The notes below the pieces were generated by a model. It saw only the letters and a list, made by a program, of their open reading frames with translations, searched no databases and had not been told where the DNA came from. A stretch of DNA of 14,794 nucleotides from Eimeria necatrix (Eukaryota; Apicomplexa; Conoidasida; Eucoccidiorida; Eimeriidae). Within the stretch, counting starts at the first letter, position 1. Every line of letters begins with the position of its first letter. Both the position numbers and the translations under genes were made by a program. Below are positions 1 to 7,733 of the stretch, piece by piece. The stretch is from NCBI RefSeq assembly GCF_000499385.1, contig NW_013655280.1, positions 26,135 through 40,928 of the forward strand. Direction: 5' to 3'.

Positions 1-8
1 CAGCAGCA

Positions 9-41
<33 letters not shown>

Positions 42-57
42 GCAGCAGTAGAAGCAG
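1..57 (+). repeat. CAG trinucleotide tract
   Basis: CAG units run from the left edge, interrupted by GAAG and TAGAAG variants. In the CAG frame a TAG ends it. It may be the end of an upstream exon of gene 1 or simply intronic repeat; the window edge prevents a decision. Confidence 0.8.
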
Positions 58-285
58 CAAATTGACTTGTCCTTTTATTTTATTTGAAATATTTTTGTTT
101 TCTCCTTTAAATCTTTTCCTTCTCTTCTTTCTCTCTATCCTAACTCATTTAATTTTGTTTTTTTGTTTTTTTTCTTTTTCTTTTTTTCCTTCTTTTTCTG
201 TTTTTTGTTTCTTGTCCTTTTTAGTTTTCCTTTTATTGTTTCCAGGGTTTTATTTTATTTGTTTTGAGCTCTCCTGCTCTTTCTA
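58..285 (+). other. T-rich stretch without a supported gene
   Basis: Strongly pyrimidine-rich (TTTTC, TTTCTT) sequence. The open frame at 62-286 is Phe/Leu/Ser-rich only because of composition. It is probably intron sequence upstream of the 328 exon. Confidence 0.6.
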
Positions 286-475
286 GGGTTTAGGGTTTAG
301 GGTTTAGGGTTTGTGGCGCCTCCGCAGGGTCCAGAAGAGACACCAAAGCAACTCTGCGATGGCTGGAAGCCTCCCACCCCGGATGCCGTGAGGGTTTAGG
401 GTTTAGGGTTTAGGGTTTAGGGTTTAGGGTTTAGGGTTTAGGGCTTAGGGTTTAGGGTTTAGGGTCTGTGGCTTG
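286..475 (+). repeat. TTTAGGG telomere-like tracts flanking exon 1 of gene 1
   Basis: Two tracts in TTTAGGG orientation, about 286-312 and 391-467, bracket the 328-387 exon. The second starts straight after the donor, GTGAGGGTTTAG. One unit is GGGCTTAGGG. Confidence 0.95.
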
Positions 476-579
476 TTCGTTTATTGCTCCTTTGGGGCTC
501 CCTTTTAGAGTTTCTTGAACAGCAAAATAAAGTATAAATAAAATGAATATCCATATAACAAATAAAACAAATAAACTAT

Positions 580-614
<35 letters not shown>

Positions 615-708
615 TTATTTATTTATTTATTTATTTATTTCTTGCTGCTGCAGGTTGAGCTGCTGCACGAGAACCTGAGGCGGCTGGAGCGCGAGTTCAA
701 TGTGCTGC

Positions 709-754
<46 letters not shown>

Positions 755-1236
755 GAGGGCCTTCATTGAAAAGGCAGCAGCAGCAGCAAAAGAAACAGAA
801 ATTAGAATTAGAGGAGCTTCTTGGGGAGACTCTTTTGATCTTCTCCTCAGCAGCCTTCCGGGAGACTCCGAATTTAAAAGAGAACTCAAAAAGCAACGTA
901 AACCCTAAACCCTAAACCCTAAACCCTAAACCCTAAACCCTAAGGAGCTTCAGCGTTGGGCCTGAAGCCTGCGGCATCGCCCCTGACCGTAAACCCTAAT
1001 TGCGAGACCCTAAGCCCCCCGAACCCTAAACCCTTGACCCCCTAAGCCCTAGACCTAAACCCTAAACCCTAAACCCTAAACCCTAAACCCTAATTTTGTG
1101 TTTTGCGTTTAGTGCTGGAGATGAACAAGATCGAGGCGGAGCTTTTGCGGCTTTCTGAGGTGTACGTACAGTCGCAGGGGGACTTTGGAAAAAGACAGCA
1201 GCAGCAGCAGCAGCAGCAGCAGCGGCGCAAAGACAA

Positions 1237-1275
<39 letters not shown>

Positions 1276-2395
1276 GCTGCAGCAACTCGCCAAAGCAGCT
1301 TTTCTGGGCCTCAAAAGAATTAAAAGCTTTATTAGCTGCTGCAACAAAAACAAAGACAGCAGCAGCAGCAGCAGAAAGGGCTGGGGTTTAGAAAAAGAAC
1401 AAATCGGAAAAGAATTTAATCCAAACCTCGCCAAAAAAACCCTCAAAATCCTCCGAAAAGGTACGCAAACCCTAAACCCTAAACCCTAAACCCTAAACCC
1501 TAAAATCGCCCTCGAAGGCCTACGAAAAGCTCCGCAAATCCGAAGCTTTAAACCCTAAAAGATCCCTCAAAATCCTACCAAAAGGCCCCAAGACCCTAAA
1601 CCCTAAACCCTAAACCCTAGGGTCTGCGGCTCCCAAACGCATGCAAAAGGGTCTACAAACTCTGAGGCCCTCGAAGCCCTCCGAAACACAAACCCTAAAC
1701 CCTAAACCCTAAACCCTGAGTGGTCAGAGGCAATTCGTTGAAAATCCGCAAATAAATGCGGGAGCTCCCAATGCGAGGATCTAGGGTTTAGGGTTTAGGG
1801 TTTAGAGTTTAGGGTTTAGGGTTTGCTTTTTTGTGGCCACAGCTGAGGGACGCAAAAAGGCTGAAAATAGGAAGCGGCTCTTAGACAAATTAAGGGTAGG
1901 GTTTAGGGTTTAGGGTTTAGGGTTTAGGGTTTGGGAACCAAGATCTCAGAGCTAGGGCTTAACGCAGAGAAACTAGGGTTTGGGGTTTAGGGTTTAGGGT
2001 TTAGGGTACACGATGTACTTTGATTTTCAGGAGTGTATTACCGGCAACGTCAAAACTTTCCAAGGTAAGTCCTCAAACCCTAAACCCTAATCCCCAAACC
2101 CTAAACCCTAAACCCTAAAGCCTCGTAAGGTCTATTTTGTTTTTTTCTTGCAGATATGCAACAAGGAAACCCTTTGATTTATCCAACGCCGAACGGTGCA
2201 TTTTTAGGGTTTAGGGTTTAGGGTTTAGGGTTTAGGGTTTGGGTCCAAGGCACAGTTTGCTGGTAATATGAAGTGGGGTTCGCCTTCCTTCGAACGCCGT
2301 CTTGTCTGTAGGGTTTAGGGTTTAGGGTTTAGGGTTTAGGGTCTAGGGTTTTGCAGATAACAGAGAGTACATTCCAGGGGTTCGAAAACCGCTGA
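328..2395 (+). CDS. Gene 1: multi-exon protein of unknown function, 5' end probably missing
   Basis: I do not recognise this protein. Eight phase-consistent exons chain together: 328-387, 654-897, 1113-1460, 1843-1895, 2031-2064, 2154-2208, 2256-2262 and 2357-2395 (TGA 2393-2395). They total 840 nt, 279 residues plus stop. The first exon opens in phase 0 after TCCGCAG with no ATG, so upstream exons are expected. Visible parts in order: GPEETPKQLCDGWKPPTPDA; helical VELLHENLRRLEREF; a poly-Ser run; an Ala run; LLEMNKIEAELLRLSEVYVQ; poly-Gln near 1197-1223; further Ala runs; basic EGRKKAENRKRLLDKLR; and a tail with GNPLIYPTPNGAFLG. It is probably a helical, partly coiled-coil intracellular protein; no signal peptide or membrane segment is seen. 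All introns except the last carry telomere-like repeats or an ATTT tract, and 2263-2356 also has one. Exons 2 and 3 are the firmest; the 7-nt exon and the stop are the weakest. Confidence 0.5.
578..641 (+). repeat. TTTA tetranucleotide array
   Basis: About 16 TTTA/ATTT units with one slip (TTATTATTT) make a T-rich run into the TTGCTGCTGCAG acceptor of gene 1 exon 2, so the array serves as the polypyrimidine region. Confidence 0.9.
902..1098 (+). repeat. CCCTAAA tracts in gene 1 intron 2
   Basis: The tract starts at the donor (GTAAACCCTAAACCC), is broken by unique sequence at about 943-1018 and by degenerate units, and resumes to the GTTTTGCGTTTAG acceptor region. Confidence 0.95.
1467..2148 (+). 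repeat. Mixed-orientation telomere-like tracts in gene 1 introns 3 to 5
   Basis: CCCTAAA tracts lie at about 1467-1503, 1594-1620 and 1690-1719. The orientation then flips to TTTAGGG at about 1782-1823, 1899-1931 and 1974-2007, and returns to CCCTAAA at 2074-2119. Between tracts are short unique segments, some ending in degenerate units. Confidence 0.9.
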
Positions 2396-2610
2396 CACTC
2401 TGCCGCTTTCTCCGTCCAAAAGCTAGGGTTTAGGGTTTAGGGTTTAGGGTTTAGATTTCATATTTTGGGGTTTAGGGTTTAATCCAAGCGCCGCTCAGTT
2501 TGCAGCTGAAGGCTTAATGACTGAAGGGGTTCCCGGGCCCGAAACCTAGGGTTTAGGGTTTAGGGTTTAGGGTTTAGGGTTTAGGGTTTAGGGTTTGTTT
2601 GGTGTTCAGA
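2206..2610 (+). repeat. TTTAGGG tracts around the 3' end of gene 1
   Basis: Tracts at about 2206-2240, 2310-2350, 2425-2455, 2467-2480 and 2548-2597, all in TTTAGGG orientation. The first overlaps the proposed donor TTAGG|GTTTAG. Confidence 0.95.
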
Positions 2611-2647
2611 TTTTTTCAAGGCTTCTTCTTGTTTGTTTCACCGGCAG

Positions 2648-3130
2648 TTTTTGGCGCTGCGGCTAAAAGATAGAGAAGAGGTTTTGTCTCTTTCTCTAAA
2701 CCCTAATATCTCTTTCCAAAACCCTAAAACCCTAAACCCTAAACCCTCGCTCGTCGAAATTAGAAAACACCAAGAATCCAAACCCCTGCAGATGGACGAG
2801 CTGGTCGAGTTTGCCCTGAGACGAAGAGGTCCGTAAACCCTAAACCCTAAACCCTAAACCCTAAACCCTCGCATTTGACTTTGATTTCTAGCTTTCCAGT
2901 CCTAGACCGTAGTCGCTATGTGGCTCCCCGAAACCTCAAACCCTAAACCCTAAACCCTAAACCCTAGATTTTCGAGGGTGAACCCTTAGCTCACTCCCTT
3001 GCGCCGTAAACCCTAAACCCTAAACCCTAAACCCTAAACCCTAAACCCTGGGGTGTTTTGCATGCATGCGGATTTAGTGTCTCTGGACGAAGTGGCGGCG
3101 TACTTGGAAGTGATAAAGGGTTTGGACTTG

Positions 3131-3167
<37 letters not shown>

Positions 3168-4818
3168 CTGCTGCTCGGGAGCAGCAGCTAGCGGAGCTGG
3201 CGCGGGGGTTTGCTGAATTGGAGCAGCAGGAAGCCGAAAAGGCAGCAGAAAAAGAGGAAAAAAAGGAGAAAAAAGAAGAAAAGAAGAAAGAAAAAAGAAA
3301 AGAGTCAAAAGGGGAGAAAAAAGGAGAAAAAGAAATGCAAAAAACAAAAAAAGAAATTCAAAAAACGCCGCAAAACCACCAACTGCAGCTCTTCGCTGTA
3401 CGTACACTCCAAGCTGCAGCGCTCCCGCCCCACCAAATGGCCTGGGCTCTTTACGCGGGTAAAATTTATTTATTTTTTTTTTATTTTTAATTCTTTTTAG
3501 TTTTTTAATTCATTTTTAATCCATTTTAATTATTTCTTTAGCCAATTTGAGCCTTTTAACTCAGCAAAGGCTCTGGAAAAGTTAACTGGAATTTGTAATT
3601 AGCAATTAATTCAAAAATTGAAAAAAATTGCCACAAGTGGCTTATTCTAATTAATTAATTAATTAATTAATTAATTAATTAATTAATTAATTAATTAGAA
3701 TACGCCACTTGTCGCTGGGTAGCTGCTTTTGTTCGTTCTTTTTTAATTAAATTAAATTAAATTAAATTAAATTTGATTTGATTAATTTTATTTTATGAAT
3801 TTCATTTGATTTTCTTTGATTTCATTTAATTTCATTTTCGTTTTGCTGCTGAATCATGCTGTTTGTTATTATCCCTGTGTCTCCTTTAATTCTTGCGGGT
3901 TTAGGGTTTAGGGTTTAGGGTTTAGGGTTTAGGGTTTACTTGGTAAATGCAAGCCCTAAACCCTAAACCCTTAATTGCGTTTTTCTATTCTTAGTTCACT
4001 TGTCTTTTGCTGCTCAGGCATACGGGAGTCGCTAGTCCACGCAGTATCTGCTGCTGCTGCTGCTGCTGCTGCTCCTGCTGCTGCTGCTGCTGCTCCTGCT
4101 GCTGCTGCTGCTGCTCCTGCTGCTGCTGCTGCTGCTGCTCTGGCGGCTCGTGCTGCTGCTCTTTGCCTGTCTCCTGCGATGCTGCTGAAGCTGCAGCAAG
4201 CAGCAGCAGCAGATCCTTTTTTTGAAAACAAAAAAGAGGAAACAGCAGCAGCAATGGAGCAGGCAATGAAAGAAGGTAAAAACAATTTTAAAAAATAACT
4301 TTTGCAAAAAAGAAATTCAAAAAAGAAATACTTTCAAGTCCCTTTTTCTTTCCCTTTCTTTCTCCTTGTTTGTCTCCATTTTATTTTTTTTTGACTTTTT
4401 TTTGAAATATTTTAAATATTTTTGGAATTTTTTTATCTTTTTATTTCTCTCTTTTTGTCTTTTTATTTGTCTCCTTTTGTCTTTCCATTCATCTCTTTTT
4501 GTCTTTTTAATTATCTCCTCAATTCTTTTTTTTGGTTTTCTTTATTCCTTTTTCTGGTTTCTTTTTTCATTTTATTTGTCCCTTTTTGTCTCCTTTTTGT
4601 TTCCTTTTGTCTATTCATTTATCTCCTTTTATTTTATTTTATTTTATTTTATTTTATTTTATTTTATTTTATTTTATTTTATTTTATTTCATTTTATTTT
4701 ATTTTTATTTTTCATTTTTATTTTCTATTTTTCTTTTCAGCAAAGGCTGTTTCCAAAGAAGAAAGGAAAAAATGCAAAGCCAACAATTTGCTGCTCAAAA
4801 GACTCAAACCTGCCAGTA

Positions 4819-4868
<50 letters not shown>

Positions 4869-5350
4869 CAGCAGCAGTAGCATCGACATCAGCAGCAGCA
4901 TTAGCATCAGTAGCAGCAGCAGCAGTAGCAGCCACAGCATTGCAGCAGCAGCAGCAGCAGCATTGCAGCAGCAGCAGTAGCAGCAGCAGCAGTAGCAGCC
5001 ACAGCGTTGCAGCAGCATTGCAGCAGCAGCCGCATTGCAGCAGTAGCAGCTGCAGCACTGCAGCACTGCAACAGTAGCAGCAGCAACACTGCAGCAGCAA
5101 CGGCATTGCAGCAGCAGTAGCTGCAGCGGCGTTGCAGCAGCAGCAGTAGCAGCAGCAATAGCAGCAGCAGCAGGTTGTTGTTGATGCCTGAGCGCTGCGC
5201 CGTGCCTATCCCTTGAAGGTGTTAGGGTTTAGGGTTTAGGGTTTAGGGTTTAGGGTTTATGGGTTTCGTTTGTGCAGTTCTGCAAGCACTGGCAGCTGCT
5301 GCGGCACTGGGCGGCGAGGGTTTAGGGTTTAGGGTTTCTGTTAAACCCCG

Positions 5351-5388
<38 letters not shown>

Positions 5389-5541
5389 TGCAGCGGCAGC
5401 AGCAGCAGCTGCAGCAGCAAGCAGCAAAAAGAATTGTTCGCCAAACCCTAAAGTGCATGCACAAAGAAACAGCTGATTTGCTGCTGCGTCTTTTGACGCA
5501 AAACAATTATATCCACATGGAAGAACTAATTCGAAAAGAAT
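2648..5541 (+). CDS. Gene 2: Ala/Gln/Lys/Glu-rich protein of unknown function, ends unresolved
   Basis: I do not recognise this protein. Phase-consistent exons: 2648-2680 (FLALRLKDREE, optional), 2792-2828 (starts ATG, MDELVEFALRRR), 3078-3458, 4018-4275, 4741-4815 and 5278-5541. The start may be ATG 2792 or lie further upstream. Order of parts: SLDEVAAYLEVIKGLDL; poly-Ala from GCT repeats; ELARGFAELEQQ; a long Lys/Glu charged stretch; FAVRTLQAAALPPHQMAWAL; four Ala blocks split by Pro; DPFFENKKEETAAAMEQ; KAVSKEERKKCKANNLLLKR; a short telomere-repeat peptide; poly-Gln; then MHKETADLLLRLLTQNNY and HMEELIRKE. It is probably a soluble, helical, low-complexity-rich protein. Exons 3078-4275 and 5278-5541 are well supported by reading frame. 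The last exon ends in phase 1 at GTAAACCC (5542), and the terminal exon is ambiguous. Confidence 0.5.
2697..3048 (+). repeat. CCCTAAA tracts at the 5' end of gene 2
   Basis: Tracts at about 2720-2746, 2834-2870, 2936-2966 and 3006-3048, all CCCTAAA. They occupy most of the introns on both sides of the 2792-2828 exon. Confidence 0.95.
3633..3712. repeat. 80-bp near-perfect palindrome with AATT core
   Basis: Left arm ACAAGTGGCTTATTCTAA (3633-3650) pairs with right arm TTAGAATACGCCACTTGT (3695-3712) with one mismatch. The centre is a self-complementary run of AATT units. It lies in the long intron 3459-4017 of gene 2. Confidence 0.9.
3743..3840 (+). repeat. AAATT/ATTTG simple repeats
   Basis: An (AAATT)n run at about 3743-3772 passes into degenerate TTTGATTTCATT units. 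This is intronic AT-rich filler of gene 2. Confidence 0.7.
3899..3970 (+). repeat. TTTAGGG tract facing a CCCTAAA tract
   Basis: TTTAGGG units (about 3899-3938) and CCCTAAA units (about 3954-3970) point toward each other across a roughly 15-bp gap, forming an inverted pair in the gene 2 intron ahead of the 4018 exon. Confidence 0.9.
4366..4740 (+). other. T-rich intron with ATTTT array
   Basis: Gene 2 intron between exons 4018-4275 and 4741-4815. It is pyrimidine-rich throughout. About 4630-4705 is an (ATTTT)n array with occasional variants, leading to TTTTCTTTTCAG. The long open frames here are Phe/Leu/Ser composition artefacts. Confidence 0.75.
4816..5173 (+). repeat. Imperfect CAG array of about 360 bp
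   Basis: A pure CAG run (with one CAA) passes into irregular blocks with GTAGCAG, GCATTGCAG, GCGTTGCAG and GCCACAG interruptions. TAG stops appear in the CAG frame from about 4866. It follows the GTAAGC donor of gene 2 and is modelled as intronic, though exonic use in another frame cannot be excluded. Confidence 0.85.
5223..5260 (+). repeat. TTTAGGG tract before gene 2 exon 5278
   Basis: Five TTTAGGG-type units end about 17 bases before the TGTGCAG acceptor. Confidence 0.95.
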
Positions 5542-5543
5542 GT

Positions 5544-5765
5544 AAACCCTAAACCCTAAACCCTAAACCCTAAACCCCAAACCCTAAACCCTAGAAATTA
5601 AGGATCCCTAGTAAACGAACAGCCAGTTTGCTGCTGCGTCTTTCGTTTATGTCCCAATTGCAAACACTTGGCAGCCCTAAATCCTAAACCCTAAACCCTA
5701 AACCCTAAACCCTAAACCCTAGCAAACCCTAGGCCCTCCAAAGCCGCTAAACCCTAAACCCTTTC
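5544..5765 (+). repeat. CCCTAAA tracts downstream of gene 2 exon 5278-5541
   Basis: Tracts at about 5544-5593, 5677-5722 and 5749-5764. The first begins directly at the GTAAAC donor. Confidence 0.95.
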
Positions 5766-5801
5766 AGCGACGGCGCATCACCGCGGAACATCTGACAAAA
5801 A

Positions 5802-5889
5802 TAAATAAATAAATAAAAACATTTAATATTTATTTATTTATTTATTAATTTATTTATTACTTATTTATTTAATATTTATTATTTAATAT

Positions 5890-5928
<39 letters not shown>

Positions 5929-5931
5929 TTT
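5802..5931 (+). repeat. AAAT then ATTT tetranucleotide arrays
   Basis: A short AAAT run (5802-5816) opposes a long ATTT run (about 5824-5931) with several unit slips, giving an inverted, hairpin-capable AT array just before the TTTGCAG acceptor at 5957. Confidence 0.85.
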
Positions 5932-5956
5932 GTTTGTCATTTGCTTTTGCTTTGCA

Positions 5957-6038
5957 GACCAAAGACAAGTGGCTTCTCGGGTGTCTGTACAGCCTGCTTC
6001 GCAAAAAGGAATTATTTTCAGTTTTCAATTTTTGTCTT
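5957..6038 (+). CDS. Possible terminal exon near gene 2
   Basis: A pyrimidine-rich tract and TTTGCAG (acceptor AG ending 5957) precede an open stretch. In phase 0 it reads TKDKWLLGCLYSLLRKK and ends at a TAA near 6036-6038. This looks like a short helical C-terminus, but gene 2 leaves the 5541 donor in phase 1. In phase 1 the reading is YQRQVASRVSVQPASQ followed by a Lys/Glu run from AAAAAG repeats. Either an unseen exon restores phase 0, the phase-1 reading is used, or this is not coding. Other candidate ends for gene 2 are an exon after AACAG at 5622 that stops at a TAA near 5685-5687, and one after CTTTCAG at 5770. Low confidence. Confidence 0.2.
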
Positions 6039-6480
6039 TAATTCAAAAAGAAAAAGAAAAAGAAAAAGAAAAAGAAAAAAAGACAAAAGGTGGAAAACAG
6101 TTCATTGGTTCTTCTTTTGTTTTTCTTTTTTGCCTTTTTCTTTTTAGTTCTTTAATTTCTTTTCTTTTGTTTATTTTTTGTTTTTCGTTTTTTAATTTCT
6201 TTTTTCTTTCTCTTGTTTCTTTTATTTAAATGTTTATTCCTTTTGATTTTTGTTTTTTCTTTTCTTTATTTCTTTTTTTTCAATTTGTTCTTTATTCCTC
6301 TTTTGTTTATTTGTTCACTTTATTTCTTTTTGTGTTTGTTTCTTTTGTTTATTTGTTCATTTTGTCTTTATTATTTGGTTTTTATTTTGGTTTTTTATTT
6401 TTTTTCACTTTTCACTTGTCGTTTAACTCCTCATTTTGCTTTTATTATTTGTTACTTATTTACATGCTTATTTGTTTACA
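6039..6480 (+). other. AAAAAG run and T-rich spacer
   Basis: An AAAAAG-type repeat at about 6046-6080 is followed by some 390 bases of T-rich sequence (TTTTC, TTTATTTG). Open frames here are Phe/Leu-rich artefacts. I see no gene. Confidence 0.6.
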
Positions 6481-6718
6481 TTTAATTAATTAATTAATTA
6501 ATTAATTAATTTATTTACTTATTATTTTTTATTTTACTATTATTTTATTTTTACTGTCAGCGGCTTGCCATCTTTTCACATCTCCTTTATTTCTTTATTA
6601 CTTATTCTTTATTATTTTTATTGTTACTTACTTATTCTGTACTTATTATTTATTAACATTTAATTAATTAATTAATTAATTAATTAATTAATTAATTAAT
6701 TAATTAATTAATTAATTT
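6477..6718. repeat. Two AATT arrays with shared left flank
   Basis: Arrays at about 6480-6512 and 6658-6716 both begin ACATTTAATTAATT. The second is followed by TAGTATTCGCCA, related to the TAGAATACGCCA arm of the 3633-3712 palindrome but without a matching left arm. Confidence 0.8.
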
Positions 6719-6742
6719 AGTATTCGCCATTCCCACTTACAC

Positions 6743-6771
6743 GGTGTATGTACACCTCAGCACGCGCATGC
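6743..6771. promoter_or_regulatory. GGTGTATGTACACC palindrome plus GCATGC
   Basis: A 14-bp palindrome-like site (6743-6756) is followed after about 9 bases by GCATGC (6766-6771). GCATGC is the core known to be bound by one ApiAP2 factor family in Plasmodium and Cryptosporidium. The site lies in the spacer upstream of gene 3, so a promoter role is plausible but inferred. Confidence 0.4.
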
Positions 6772-6812
6772 ACGTGGTGACGAAGCATTTATTTTGAATT
6801 CATTTTTTGCGG

Positions 6813-6950
6813 AATTTGATTTTAATTTTTGGACTTTTGAAATTAAATTAAATACCTTTTTGAGTATATCTTCTTGTTTTAATTTGATTTTATTTTTTGG
6901 ATTTTTGAAATTAAATTAAATACCTTTCCGAGTATATCTTTTTTGTTTTG
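6813..6950 (+). repeat. Imperfect tandem duplication, 68-bp period
   Basis: AATTTGATTTTA at 6813 recurs at 6881. Both copies contain TTTTGAAATTAAATTAAATACC followed by GAGTATATCTT, with a few substitutions. It lies in the spacer before gene 3. Confidence 0.85.
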
Positions 6951-7102
6951 CAATTTGTTGAAGATTCTCTCATTTTCTGTTTTCAATTTTTTATTTTTGC
7001 AAATTTTGCCAAGTCGAGAATGCATTTGGAGTTGCATAAATTCTTTTTCTTTTGGTGCTCCACTCTGCAACTAATTTGCCTTTTTCTCTTCAATTTCGGG
7101 CT

Positions 7103-7151
7103 AGGGTTTAGGGTTTAGGGTTTAGGGTTTAGGGTTTAGGGTTTAGGGTTT
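7103..7151 (+). repeat. TTTAGGG tract before gene 3 exon
   Basis: Six to seven TTTAGGG units end about 17 bases before the GGCGCAG acceptor at 7167. Confidence 0.95.
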
Positions 7152-7167
7152 GTGGTTTGCGGCGCAG

Positions 7168-7698
7168 CTGCCGCGTCTCTGGTGCTGCGGGACTTGTCGG
7201 ACGTTGCTGCTGCTTGTCTTGCTGCTGAGCGGCAGCAGTTTGTTACTGCTGCTGCTGTGCTGCTGCTGCTGCAGCTGCTGCTGCCAGGAGAGACACAAAA
7301 GGAGAAAACAGCAGCAGCAAAAAGAGAAAAACAAAATATCATTTTAAATCTTTTCGGCAGCAAAACTCCTTTGCTGCAGTGGCTGCTGGGGGGCCCCGGG
7401 GCCTTTGCAGTGCAGCGCTACGGGGGCCCCTCGCTGCAGCAGCAGCTGCAGCAGCACTTGCAGCAGCTGCAGCAGCAGCTGCAGCAGCAGCAGCAGCAGC
7501 AGGAAGGCGCAGCAGCAGCGGGGAAGAAGACACGCAAGAGACGGGGAAAAAAGACGAAGGAAATGAAAGAAATAAAAAAAGAAATTGAAATTACAAAAGC
7601 TCTTTTGAAAAATCCCGAAAATATTCCTTTTGAACTTGAAAAACATTTTGCTGCTGAGGAGTTCTACAGTCTATACACCCGAGACGACGCAGCAGTGC

Positions 7699-7733
<35 letters not shown>

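Noticed and set aside
4366..4980. 204-residue Phe/Leu/Ser-rich open frame resembling membrane segments
   Set aside because: It results from T-rich intron sequence and the ATTTT array, and it crosses a well-formed acceptor (4740) and donor (4816).
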